The notes beneath the pieces are model-generated. The model was not told the origin of the DNA and did not search any database. It was given only the letters and a program-made list of their open reading frames with translations. Shown here piece by piece: positions 37,001 through 50,100 of a stretch of 64,000 bases of DNA (position 1 is its first letter; the number at the start of each line of letters is the position of its first letter). The DNA is from Pleodorina starrii. Its lineage: Eukaryota > Chlorophyta > Chlorophyceae > Chlamydomonadales > Volvocaceae. A program made the position numbers and the translations under genes. The stretch spans positions 991,001 to 1,055,000 of the forward strand of contig BRXU01000015.1 of NCBI GenBank assembly GCA_030267565.1. Direction: 5' to 3'.

Positions 37001-38431
37001 CTGTGGGACCCAAGGGCTGCGCTGCTACACTGCTAGGGGCCTATGCCCGCACCTGCGCTCCTCCGCCTGCTCCCTCTGCGTCCTGATGTCCGCCGCCAGC
37101 TGCTCAGCGCTGACGAGACCCGCAGCCGTACCATCACCCATGCGGGCGGGAGGGCCCTCCTGCTGCGACCGACCCGCGCCCGCGGAGGGCCCCGACCCTC
37201 TCCGCGGCGGCTCGGCGTCCGGGCTGTCGAGTCGCTGCCGCCGCCGCGGTGGCGATGCGTCCTGTACGGCATTGCGCCGCGGCGGCGATGCGTCCTGTAC
37301 GGCGTTGCGCCGCAGTGGCTCGGCGTCCGGGCTGTCGTGCCGCTGCCGCCGCCGGGGCGGTGATGCGTCCTGTACGGCATTGCGCCGCGGCGGCGATGCG
37401 TCCGGGCTGTCGTGCCGCTGCCGCCGCCGCGGCGGCGACGCATCTTGTACGGCATTGCGCCGCGGCGGCTCGGCGTCCGGGCTGTCGTGCCGCTGCCGCC
37501 GCCGCGGCGGCGACGCATCTTGTACGGCATTGCGCCGCGGTGGCTCGGCGTCCGGGCTGTCGTGCCGCTGCCGCCGCCGCGGCGGCGATGCGTCTTCTAC
37601 GACCCCGCGCCGCGGCGGCGACTCATCCCATGATGCGTTGCGCCGCCGCGGCGGCGACGCGTCCGGGCTATCATGCCGCTGCCGCCGCCGGGGCGGCGAC
37701 GCGTCCGGACTGACGGAACGCCTGCGCCGTCCAGCCGCCCCCGCCGCTCGGGCTTCAGCCTCCGTGGCAGGCACCCAGCCAGAGCCGCTCTTTATCTGCG
37801 GTATTGCCAGAAGGCTGATTTGGTCTGGGAGGGTCAAACAACTGCGGCCCTCGGTCATGCAGCCATACACATCCGGCCAGCGGATACGCCCTCGGCAGAA
37901 CAAGCGTCGTGCGCGAGACGATGCACCTCCTTACCTTCTTCACTTGCTGCATCAGCGCCGCAGCCTCCTCCGGGTTGGCAATCGTCGGGGCCTCTGCAGA
38001 GTGTACGGACATCCGTCAGGCAGCGTCGGGAGGGCCACGCTCTCAGGCCGGCAGCGCGCTGGAAAAGGCTTACCTTCCTCCTCCTCATCGTCGTCGTCCC
38101 CCGCCAGGTTCGTGCGCTTTCCTGTGAGCGTGCCCCGGCCCGTGGGGTCCACCGCGTGGAACCCCGAGACGTCCTGATCTACAATGCGTATGGCGCCGCC
38201 TGTGTCCGGTGCCGCTTTCTTCTTTTTTTTGCGCTTGACTTCTCCAGAGCCGGCTTTTCCGTCGTCTCCAACGGCGTAATTCTTCGCCAAGTACGCTTGG
38301 AGAGCGCTGTTCTTTGGTGCGGCATCTGATTTTTTTGTTTCGTCCGCGCGTAAGGTTGATCTTCCAGCAAACAAGTTATCGTCCTTGCTAGCGCGGGTTG
38401 TTGGAATCGTTTGACGAAACAAAAAGGACAT
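34079..38431 (-). CDS. BUD13: Pre-mRNA-splicing factor BUD13/CWC26 (RES complex), about 584 aa, eight exons
   Basis: Exons: 38431-38074, 37993-37935, 37795-37053, 36491-36401, 36042-35920, 35219-35045, 34719-34578, 34142-34079; 1755 nt in frame. BUD13 with SNIP1/Pml1 and Snu17 forms the RES complex, which binds the activated spliceosome and supports splicing and nuclear retention of pre-mRNA. Family marks are LQAYLAKNY and GSGWV near the N-terminus, many DASPPRR / RQRHDSPDA repeats (about residues 155-340), [26 protein letters not shown], and the highly conserved end: [36 protein letters not shown]. Length is close to human BUD13 (about 620). Exon 4 uses an AAG rather than CAG acceptor. The first about 40 residues ([14 protein letters not shown] onward) are absent from typical members and come from AT-richer DNA, so the true start may be elsewhere. 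Confidence 0.92.
37210..37720 (-). repeat. Coding tandem repeat of BUD13 (DASPPRR / RHDSPDA units)
   Basis: Imperfect tandem units, many near 78 bases (26 residues), alternate a [16 protein letters not shown] block with a PRRNAVQ linker. Similar repeats exist in human BUD13, so the feature is family-typical, but the near-identity between copies suggests recent expansion. Confidence 0.85.
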
Positions 38432-38502
38432 TTTTGTCAACTTTTCTGAGACTCACAACATGCCGTGTAAAAACAAAGATTCAGCAGCATCGCAGTTTAA
38501 AG
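38432..38502. promoter_or_regulatory. Very short divergent spacer between BUD13 and TRS130
   Basis: Only 71 bases lie between the two predicted start codons. The spacer and both first exons are AT-richer than the rest of the window, so the core promoter may overlap one of the first exons. Confidence 0.5.
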
Positions 38503-41500
38503 ATGAACACAGAGAATTTGGATGCAGGGATGCGCTCTTGCGCAGCGGCCCCAAGAAAAGTAGTTGGTACGAATAACTGGCGTCAAAATATTGAACTTGC
38601 AAAATTTGGTGGTGACGAATTCTACCGCGCGTATGCAACGCTACACCATGAGCGAGTGAGGCTCAAAACGTTCCATTGGGACAACCTCACTTGCGCGTTT
38701 CCGCGGGCGTGCAGGCCACCTCCTTGGTTCATGTCATCATGCATCGCAACTTCCAAACATGGATGAAACGTTAGTGATACCTCGATCTGTACATGATCTG
38801 CTGCCGTAGAAGCTAGTGTACGCCCGGCTACGGGCGAGGCTGCACCCCGCCTCTGCCGCGGAACACATTCCATATCTCATGGAGCAGGAAGATGAATATG
38901 GAGGACTGTTCTTGGTCTCGGTGGACGACCTCGGCGTGCAGGGACTGTGGGCCAACTCGAAAGACGTGAGTCCCGGCGCTTCGCGAGCGTCGAAACCCGG
39001 ACAAAACCCCAACATAACTCCCCCACGTTAGCCCACTCCCACCCTCAAACTGGACCGTCCGCTGGGCCCCGCTCACCTCCCACATCCCACCCCATCCCAC
39101 CCTACCTCGACCAACCGCGGGGTCCCCAGTTCGCCTTCCTCGCCGTGTTAAGGGTCCGCTCCTCAAAGACGAAGACGCCGTCTCCGTCCCTTCCCCGCGC
39201 TATCTTTTTTCTTACCCATCTCGACTAACTGACTGCCTCCCCGCACCGCACCATCCGGATCCCCCCAAACCCCCTCTCCCCTTCCGCCACAGCTGCTGGA
39301 GTCGCGGGCCGTGCTGCACAACCTGCTGCTGCACAACAAACTCGGGCGGGCAGTAAACGTGGACCGACTGGCGCTGCAGTAAGTGTACGACAGTACGGCA
39401 GGTCCGTAGCACAGCCCCATTGCCATTCGTCTGTGCTTCTCCTGTATCCTGAAGTTACATCGCTTCTTTGGTTACTGTTTCTCTTGTTTTCGTATGCTTT
39501 TCTGCGTGGCTGAAGCGGTTCATGAGCCTCCGGGTTCGTTTGAGCCGTACGAGCTCGTTGAAGCTTGTAACATCATCATCATCATCATCAGCCCCACAGT
39601 GTATTGCAGCTCAACAACTCCGCCGGCAAGCCGGCCCCCTCAGAGCGGCGCCGGCCATCGGCCGCTGCACATGTGGGGGGGGTCCCTGGAGGGGCGCGCC
39701 TCGCTGCACACGTGCGGGCCTAAATGGGTCCAGGACAGGACAGGACAGGACCGCGACGACCCGTTGGCGCTGCACTTGCTGGGTCTCCTCCCTCGATCCC
39801 TCCCTCCCGGCTGTCCGCCGGCCCCCTTCCTTCCCCCTCAGGTTCGTGGCCAGCGGTGACAAGCGGCTGCAGCGGCTGCGGCCCTTCGCACACAGCCCCG
39901 TGGTTTGGTTCCGCCACCCGTACGTTCACCTGCTGCTGGTGGGAGGGGGGAGCGGGGGGGAGGGGGGGGAGCCGGGACGGGACCGGGACCGGGGGTTAAG
40001 ATAGGGAGGTAAGAAAAACGACACCACAGCGGAGGGACGTAAGACGTAAGATGGGGACATAAGATCGGGGAGGGTTGGTGCTGGGGATGCCCGCCCGCCC
40101 GCCCGCCCGCCCGTCCTGCGGCGCGACGCGACGCAACGCGAGCCAAGTGTGTGCGCCGCGCGACTCCTTGGACTCCTCCCCCCTTGATGGTTGCCAGGTA
40201 TCCTCGGTGGATGCGGCCGACTATCGCTCCGTCCTCAAACCCGCCCTCAAGCGAGCCATCGCCGAGCTGGAGCGCGACTGGGGGGGGCCGCCCGCGTCCG
40301 CGGCCCCGGGGGCGGCGCCGCTGCCGGCGCCAAGCGGCATGGGGGCGTTGCTGGGGGGAGGGGGAGGAGGTGGTGGCGGCGCGGCGGCGGGGGTGCTGGG
40401 GGCGGAGTGGCTCATCGTGTTTGTGCGGCCGTCGGAGGTGGATGTGGCGGACAAGGGCGCCAAGAAGGTGGGGGGGGGGCGGGTGCGGGTGAAGGTGTGG
40501 GCGCCTGTGGTATTGGCGATGCTCCGGTGGTGGGAGGTGGGAGGGGAGCAGTGGATTGGGGACTTCAGGGACTGGCCTGGCTGTGAGGTGCGCGTTGCAG
40601 CCTCCACGTGCGTGTCGTTTTCACGCCTGCCGTACGCTTTGCCGTACAGGTGTACGACAAGCTGAAGGACGACTTCTCGCCGCGGGGCCGTACCCGGGTC
40701 ATCCGTGTGGATCCGCCAAAGGGCTATTCGGCAGCCGCAGTGGCGGCGGTGGCGGCGGGGGGCGGGCTGCCATTGGCAGGGGTCATCGGCGCCGCCGCTG
40801 AGACGGGCGGCAGCTGGGCCACGCCGCGCGGTGTCGGCGGCGGCGGCGGCGCCGCTGCCGCTGCCGTGCCTGGACTTCCCCCTGGTCTGATGTCCGGTGG
40901 CGTGCTGGGGTTGGAAGATCTGGAGTGCTGTCTGCGGGAGTGTGTGAGGAGCAGCTTCGAGTCCCGCCAGGCGGCGTACATGGCGGAGGTACGGCAGGCG
41001 GTACGGCGTGACTCGGACCCCACTCCCTTGCCCTCTTCCCCTTCCCCCTGCCTGACCTGTCCTGCCCGACCCGTGGGTCACCCCCAGGTCCAGCGGCTGG
41101 CCAACGAGCGCCGCGACCCCAACTGGTCCTTCGCCTCCCTCTACCTGGTGAAGGACTCACTGGCGCTGCTGCTGGAGGGGTGCGGTCTGCACACGGAGGC
41201 GTACAAGGAGTGAGGGGGGAGGGAGGGAGTGGGGAGGGGAGGGGGAGAGGGAGGGAGGGGGACAGGGGGAGGGAGGGCTGTTTTGTGGGTGGGCGGCTAA
41301 GGGGGGTAGGAAAGAGCAAGAGGGCTAGCAGACCTAACGGAACGGGACAGAGCAAAGGGCGGCAGACAGGGGGCGGCACATAGGTCTCGGGGGGTGGGCG
41401 GAGCGGGGCGGGGCGGGTGTTGCCGCGTCCGACGGAGCCCTGCTCCGGCGTGGGGGTTCGCCTAATTGGTTGGTCGGTTGACTGGCTGGCTGGTTGGTTG

Positions 41501-44101
41501 GTTGGTTGGCGCAGGTACGTGGAACTTGAGGCGGCCTATCAGGAGACGCTGGAGCGACAGCAGCAGCAGCAGCAGGGGGGGCAGCAACAGCAGCAGGGGC
41601 AGCCCGGGGTGGTGGTGGAGCAGCAGGGGGGTGGGGGCAGCCCGCTACTGGATCTGCAGGAGGACTATTTCGGTGAGGCTGAGGCTGACGGGGGGGGAGG
41701 GAGGAATGGGGTAGGAGGCGGCCGGGGGCGGGTGGGTGGGTGGGTGGGGGCTGCGGGAGGGTAGCGGCGGGGAGTGGCGGCCATGATGGTGGGGGGATGC
41801 GCGGTTCGTTGGAGGACAGCGGTCCTTCTGGCGGCCTCCTCTGTCACCCACCCACACACACACATACGTGCTTACATGCGACCGTGCTGGAATGCAGCCA
41901 GCGAGCAGCACTGAAAGGAAAGGGGTGGCAAGGGAAAGGAAAGGGGTGATAAGGGGAGGGGTGATAAGGGGAGAGGATGGGTAATACGGGGAGGGGAGGG
42001 GAGGGCGCTGCGTTTTGCCGTTCCCACCGGATGTGCGCTTCGCGGCACCGGGCTGCAATCCGCGGGGCTCCAAGAGCGCCCACCCGGGGGGGGGGGAGGG
42101 GAGGGGAAAAGAGGGGTCAGCGCAGCGGCGACGCGATCATGTCCTGCATCGTCCTGCCCCCCCCCCCACTCCCTCAGGCGCCATCGGTGACGGTGCTGAG
42201 GTGGCTACGCTGACGAGCGCCTCGTGGCGAGCCATGCGCCGCTCCGTACTCAAGAGGGCTGCGGTGCAGGAGTTCAGGTGGGGGGCTCCACACCACACCC
42301 CCCTCCCCACCACCACCACCACCACCACCATCACCACCACCACCACCATCACCATCCGCGCTCAATGCACCCCCCCTACACACACCGCTGCCCCCACCGC
42401 TGCCCATCGCCGCCACTCACGCGGCATGGCGACATGGCGACAGCCACTCGTCGCTGATACCCCGCTGATACCCGCTGTGGGATTCTGACCGCATGCGCCC
42501 CTCCGGCAGCCTGCAGCAGTAATACAGCGCGCCACGTAGACACACAAGCGCACACACATGCACACACACATGCCGGGCACGCACGCACACGGAGGACAGG
42601 CACACACACCCGCGCACACACACATGCGCCTCGTCCACGCACTCACTCACACACACCCTCACCCTCGCCCGCCCCCTCGCGGCCGCAGGTTCCGTCAGTA
42701 CCTCTTCGCGTCGCAGTCGCGGCTGCTGCTGCGGCTGGGTCGACCGGTGGACGTGGCTGAGCGGGGGCTGCGCTTCATCGGCGCACTGGCTTCGGAGCTG
42801 GGACAGCGGGAGGAGCGGGCGGCGGCGGCGGCAGGCGGAGGGGGAGGGGGAGGAAACGGCGTGCGGCCGCTGTTTAAGGAGGTACGTGCTGTGTTGCGTT
42901 TGTGTGTTTGCGAAAATGGATTACGGCGTGACGGTCTGTGCGGTCTACCCTACCCGCCTCTCACCCTAAACCCCACAAACCTCTAAACCCCGGTGTGTCT
43001 CGCAGGCTTGGACGCTCTCCGCCTGCCTGTCAGTGGTGGGCGCAGTGACAGCCTCAGTGTTTGGTCGCGAGGCCGCACACGCACACGCGCATGTGCCTGC
43101 GCCGCCCGCCGTCCCAGGGGGTGGTGGCGGCGGCGGCGGCGGCCAGGCGCCCAACACCCACACGGGTTCCCCCTTCTGGGAGGCGGCCGGCGGCCCGGGC
43201 CCCGGTGCGGAAGCACCCGCGAGTGGGTCGGGGCGGGGGCGGGGGAGTGGGAGGGAGCGGGGGCGTTTGTATAAGTATGTGTGCATGTGTGAGAGTGTGG
43301 GGGTGGGGGAGTGGGCGGGGGACATGGTGTTGATTTGTTCCAGGGCGTGACGTAACATGGGTGTATCAGATACGACACGATACGACACGATACGACACGA
43401 TACGACACAGTCCAGTTATGAAGACATTGACATCACAACACTTCTCATCACACCACAGGGGTGGGTCGTGGGTGACGGCCTGTCACCTGCAGGTGCGTCC
43501 TCGTCCCCCCTTCCCCCACTCGCTCTCCCTCGCCCTCCCTCGCCTCACTCCCCAAGGCTGCGAGCACCGAATGGTTGGTATGATATGATACGGTATGGTG
43601 TGGTATGGCCTCCCCGTGCTGCAGGCGCCGGGCCGTCCTCCGCCGCTGCCGCCGCCGCTGCTGCCGCGGCTCGCGCTGCTCGAGGCGGCCTCCGGGGCGA
43701 GCCCAATGCCGCCCGGTCCGCCGCGTCTCGGGCGGGCTCCCACAGAGGTGAGAAGCCGAGGACAGTACGGCTTGTACGGCTTGCTTGTTGGTACGGCTTG
43801 TACGACTTGCTGATACGGGTGGGCGGGCTGCGGCTGCGGCTTGTTTGTGCACAGGTGGGGTACTTGAGACTGCACATGGGACTGAAACCCCACCCACATG
43901 AAAGCCGTCCCGTCTACACACCCACACCCACGCCCTCACGCCCCACATCCACGCCCCTCACGCCCCTCACGCCGTGGCCGTCTCTCTTGATCTCTGGCGC
44001 CCACAGCCCCCAGCGCCAACTCGGCCCTTCTCGAAGATGACGCAGCGGAGGCCACCGCCGCCGCCGCAGCAGCAGCCGCAGCAGCAGGGGTTCAGGGGCT
44101 C

Positions 44102-44132
<31 letters not shown>

Positions 44133-47100
44133 CTGACGGCTGCCCAGTGGGCCACATCGACTGGCGGCTGTGGGTCCCCTTCGAGGCGGAGGTGCCCTCC
44201 CTGGACCCAGCGGCCCTCTGCGGGCAGGCCATCGCGCCGGGCGCGCTGGCGGCGTACGGCAGGTACAGCAGCAGTACGGCACGGGGAAGAGCCGCACAGC
44301 AGCCACCGGGGTCCCCCTCACCGCACCTCACCGCACCTCACCCCCTCAACCCCCCCTCACGTCACCCCCTTCATCGTTGCCGCGCAGGTCGGCCGACCCG
44401 GAGGCGCTGCTGCGGCAGGTCACATTCCAGGTGAGGACCGCGGAGCAGCTTGGGGCTGACCCTGCTACTGCCGCTGCCGCTGCTGCTGTCGCCTAACGCC
44501 CTCTCCTCCTCCTCCTCGCTGCTCGCTTCCCCGCTTCATTTCCCCGTGCTTCACCGCCACACCCGACCTCTGCAGGGCTTCATGTTGGCTCTCGCGCACC
44601 TCTACGTCACCGCCCTCTCCGCGCTGCTGCGGCTGGCGCAGCGCGCGACGCACCTGGTGCGAGCGACGCCGACGGCGCCGACGGCAGCCGCGGCCCCGGA
44701 TGGCGGCGAGCAGACCGCTGCCGCTGCCGCTGTCGTCTCTGGCGCCGGCGGCGGCGGCGACGGCGACGATTGGTCCGTCCTGCTGGCGGCGTGGCGGCAG
44801 GGGCTGCTGGATGTGCCGTTGCAGTACGCTTGCCGTACAGTCGTGGGCATGTTTGTGGACCAGGTGCGCCGGCGACACCCCTTTTTGAACGAACGCGGAA
44901 AGGGGGAGAGGGAGGAAGTGAGTGGAGCTGCTGCTGCCGCTGCTGCTCCCGCTGCTGCTGCTGACGCTGCCGTGCGGCCCGCACTCACACCGGCCGCGAC
45001 TCTCGTCGCCGCCACCGTTGCCGGCAGCTGACCCCTCTCACGTCGCTGACCTCATGCGGCCCCTCGCCGCCGCCTCCTCGCCGCCGCCGCCGCCACCCCC
45101 ACCCCCAGGAGGAGGACCGTCAGTTTGAGGCAACCCCGCAGCAGCAGCAGGCCACCCAGCTGCAGCTGCTGCGCCAGGCCGCGATCTCCGGACAGGCGAC
45201 CGCGGGAGTCGGCGGCCCGGCCGTCGGCGCGGGGGCCTCGGCGATATCGGGCGCACCGCCGTCGCCGCTGCAATCGCAGGGTGCGTTTCGGGGCGCGGTG
45301 CGGAGTGCTGCTGCTGCTGTCTGCCGCTGCTGTCTTCTGTCTGCTGCCAGTTGTCTATTGTGCCGTGTGGAAAGTTGGCGGGCGGTGGAAACAGCGGTGC
45401 GGAGAGCTGCTGTCTGCTGCGGCTCACGTGGCTCAGGGTGCCGGTCGGTCGCCGCCATGCGACGAACTCGCGAGGAGGCCTGGCCGGCCGCACCCGCCAC
45501 TGCTCCCTCTCCCCTCCTCTCCCCTCCCGTATCGAACAGTCGCATGCTCGCATCGCTCCGCCTCCTCATCCACATCCACACTGAGGCCCTTTCGCATCGT
45601 CCCCGCCGCCTCCGCCGCCGCCTCGGCCTCGTGTCGCAGGGAACCTCTTCACGCCGCGCGGAGGCGACGGCAGCCCGGCCGCCACCTCGGCCGTGTGGCT
45701 GACGCCGCAGGGCGCCGCGGCCACCGCCTTCCCCGACCGACCCCGCCACCAACGCTCAGAGTCGTTGTACTCCGTCAGCATCGCCGGAGGGCCCAGCGCC
45801 GCCGCCGCCGCCGCCACCGACCCGTGGGACGCGACCCCGCCGCCGTCGGCGGCGGCGGCGGCCGGCGCCGCCGCCGCAGGGGCCCGGTCCGCCGCCTCCT
45901 CCGGTTTCGGCTCCATGACGGCCCCTGTGGGGCGGGAACGCGCTCAGATGAGCTCTTGGGTTTCGGAGCCGGAGATCTTGTCGGCGGCGACGCCAGCAGC
46001 GACGCTGCAGCGGAAGCTGCTGCAGCAGCACCACCAGCACCAGCACCACTCCTCGTCGGTCGACAACGCCGCCGGTGGTGGCGGCGGCGGCAGCGCCTCG
46101 TTCTTCGCCAAGTTTGACGTGTTTGCCAGCAAGGTACGGTACGGTACGGTAGATGGGTGCGTGCGTCGGAGAGCTGGGCGGCGCCAGGGGGTGTCCGGCT
46201 GCCCGGCACCCTGCACTCGTGGCCCCCGCCCCCGCCCCCCGAGATGTCCCAAATTCAGTGAGCGAGCGAGCGAGCGGAAAGACGAAGACGAAGGCGACAC
46301 TGCTGCGGCCTCTCACGGCCCTCGAAAGCCCCCTCCCCTCCCCCTCTCGCCGGTCTTGCCTTCACAACCCCGTAAATTCCAGCAGTTGACCAAAGGTTCA
46401 ATACCCCCCACACCCGCCGCCCTGAAGGTCTCCTCGGCATTTGAGCCCCTGAAGCTGCAGCGCCCGTTCGCGGCCGGCGGCGGCGGCGGCGGCAGCGGCC
46501 ACCAGCAGCAGCAGCAGGGCCTTCCGCCCTCGGGCCCGGCCAGCCCCTGGGCGGCGGTGGTGGCGGCGGGCGAGCAGCAGGTGCGGGGGGGGGGCGGGGG
46601 GGGGGGTTGCAGCGCCTGGTGCGCAACGGTGTCGGAATGTCGGAATGCGTCGGTCCCGGCGCAGTGCGCGGTTGCGTGTAGGTGGCAGGTGGTGGGCGGT
46701 GGGCGCTGCCGGAGCCTTGGGTCCGAGGGCAGGGCAGGGATGCACGGTGCCGGGCAGGGCACGGCGCTGCCGCGCGGAGGCACCCCGAGTGGAGCTCCGC
46801 ACTCCACACAAGCACACACACGGCAGCCGGCACCTTACCTCACCTGATCTCACCCCCGCCGCCGTCACTGCACCGCGACGGGAGTTCACACGACGTGACG
46901 CGGCCCGCACAGGCACAACCACGTCGTGGCCTCCTTTCCCCCCTTCCCCCCACCGCACAAACACATGTGGGGGGAGGGAGTCCGTGCCGACCGCCGTACT
47001 CACACGAAGCTCCCGACATCCCTCTCCCCTCTCCGCATTGTTGGGTACGGTACGGCATCAGGCGGCGACGGGCTCGCCCGCCTCCCGCGCACCGTCACAG

Positions 47101-50100
47101 TCACCGCCGCCACCGCCACCACCGCAGCATCATCATCCGTTCTTCCCCGGCCAGTCTCCTCCGCACCCTCAGCCCGACCTGGCCGCGGCGGCGGCGGCGA
47201 CGCCCACCGGCGAGGGCGGGTCGCCCTGCCCTTCCGCGGCGGCTGCCCTGCACCTGCCTCTGCCGGGGGAGCTGTGTTGGCTGCGTGACTGGCGGGTGCG
47301 ACTGGCGCTGAGCTCCCCCGCCCACTGCGCGGATCTGGCGCTACAGCTGGCGCTGGCTGCGGCGGTGAGCGGCGGGGGAGGGGGGGTGGGGGTGGAGCGG
47401 GTGGGGATGGCGGTAGGGGTGACGGTGTGTATGTGTATGTGTTTGGGGGGGTCGTGGATGCGGAGGCAGGGCAGGGCGGGGGAGCGGTAGCGATCATCGC
47501 ACGTTATCATCACTCACCCGCCACGTCAGCGCTCACCCGCCGCGTCATCACTCACTCGCTACGTCATCTCTCATCCGCCACGTCATCACACTCATTCGGC
47601 ACGTCATCACTCATCCGCCACGTCATCACACTCACCCGCCACATCATCACTCACCTGACACGTCATCACTCACCTGACACGTCATCACTCACCCGCCACG
47701 TCACCATCCCGCTATTCGTCATTGTCCTGCGCCCCCCTCGCTTACACATCCACCATCACCACCAGAGTTGCTACAGCCGCGCTGGTCGGCAGCGGTCAGC
47801 GGCGCAGCTGTACGGCGATGTGGGTGCCGTACTGTTGGGCCGCGGCCAGGCAGAGGTGGTCTCGGAGCTTATGGAGCACGTTGCGTCACTGGCGCAGGCG
47901 GAGGGATGGTGGGTCCAAAGGAAGGCGACGGCGGCGGGATGGGGGCGGAGTGGGGTGGCTTGTGCTGTGTACCAAACCTGGGGCACGAAACGTCGGCTCG
48001 TGACCTGATCTGACCTGACCTGACCCAAGAGGTATGTACATTCTCTGTTACGAAACATCCCCCCGAAACGCACACCGCACCTCCTTTCCATGACCCACCC
48101 CCGGACACACACACACACATTGCCCCCCCCACTCCTCCCCCGCTCCCCAGGTACGCGCTGTTGGGGCGCGCGCTTCCTGTCATGATGGCCGCACAGCAGG
48201 CGATCGGGCACGTCATGCTGCCGTACACTTGCGTACGGTGAGTGCCGTACCGCCTCCTGAGGGGTTTGCCCCCCCCCCTTTGCGAAGGCTAGGAACCGAG
48301 GAGGGCAACAGCGATGCTCTTTCGCTACATCAAAAGAAAATATTTCTCTTCTGACTGCAACATACATAAGGTATATTATACGGTACATACGGAATACGGT
48401 ACAAAGCTCATTAGTACTGCAAGGAGAGAATCGTTAAGGACCGGGCTGCACGTGAATGTACGGCACCAGAGTAGAGGTCCCCCATTCGGGGCTCCCGCAT
48501 TCACCGCTCCCCTCTCTTCGGGTTCCAGTCTCAGGCCTGTTGGCACCCGAGGTACGTTGGCGAGTGGGCACCACAGCGTCCGGCTTTGCCCGCGTCGCCT
48601 CCGTCTCCGTCTCCCTCTCCGTCTCTCGCGCGCGTACGGACCTGCGGTACCTCCTTTATTGCCGTACTGCCGTACTCCCCACACATTGCGCCCACGGTTG
48701 TGCAGGTATCTGTCACTGCCGCCGCTGGCCTGCCACGCCGATGTACGACACCGCGTGATGGAACAGGTGCTGTCCAGCGCCGGCTGCCCACTGAACCCTG
48801 ACGGCGGCGGCGGCGGCGGCAGGCCGCGGCGGCCGCCGCTGCCGTCGGCAGTGCTCCAGCTCAGCACCGGGCAGGCCGTACAGGTACGACACGTCGTACC
48901 CGAAAAGCAAAGAGCGGTGCGCGCTGAGACGACTCGTTCGGGTTCGTGCCGTTGGGGTTGTGTATGCCGTACTGCCGTGTTGGATGGACGGGGAGCTCCA
49001 GGGGCGCCTCGTGTCGCGTGTCGCTTCCCCCCGCTCCGCGTGACGTCATGATGTCATCCGGGGGCGGCATGTGCTGACGTGTGCTGACGTCACAGGCGGC
49101 GCTGCTTCCCGGTTGGACGAGCAAGTTCTACGGCACGCGCAGCGCCTCCGGCCTGCCGTCGCTCGTGCCGCCCGCCCGCGCCTCCGGCGCCGCCAGCAAC
49201 GGCGGCGGCGGCGGTGGTGGGGGATGCGGCGGCGGCCGCGGCAGCGGAGGAGGTGCCGCCCAGTTTGTGCGGGTGGGTGACGTGTGCTCCCTGGAGCTTC
49301 ATGTGTACAGCAATCTGCCGATTGCCGTACCGTTGTCGGATCTGCATCTGGTGCTGGGGACGCTGCAGCCCTCGCAGCCGCCGCCGCCGCCGCTCAGCGC
49401 CCGAAGCGGTAGCGCCCATCCTCCCAGCCACCACCGCAGCCAACAGCAACAACAACAGCAGCAGCAGCCGGGTCAGGGCCCGACGCAGACTTCCACGCCG
49501 CCACCGCCGCCGCAGCAGCAGCCGGCGGCGGCGTGGGGCCGAAGCTTCAGCGGCACGACAACGCAGCAGCCGGCGGCGGCGGTGGCGGCGGCGCAGCAGC
49601 AATCGTTCGCGCGGGCGCCCCTATCGACCTTTGCGATTGGCCAATCCGGCAGCGCGCACAGCCGGAAGCTGTCCGGCGGTGATCCGTCCTCCGGATCCGG
49701 ATCCGGGTTTGGATCCGGATTCGGATCCGCGCCCGCATGGCGGGCGCAGTCCGGCGGCGCCCTCAGCGTCAGCGGCGGCGCCGGCGGCAGCGGGCCGCTA
49801 CCACCCGCTTCCGCCGCGACGCCGGCGGCGGCGACGGCGACGGCGGCAGCGAGTGCACCGTACCAACGCCACTCGGCAACCGACCTCCTCGCCTCGCAAC
49901 CGCCAACCGTCAGCTTGGACGCCTGGGCGGCGGCGCCGCCGCCGCCGCAGTCGTACGGTTCCCAGCACGCGCAGCAGCCGCAGCAGCATCAAGTAGTGTA
50001 CGGCCCGCTGCAGCAGCACTTGCAGCATTTGCAACAGCAGCAGCAGCAGCAGAACTTCCAGCCCGGCGCGGCGACGGCGGCGGCGCCGCCGCCGCCGCTA

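Noticed and set aside
39920..39938. GTACGT at 39920 as the donor of TRS130 exon 4
   Set aside because: It breaks phase. The donor at 39939 restores PYVHLLL joined to VSSVDAADY, which aligns residue for residue with plant TRS130.
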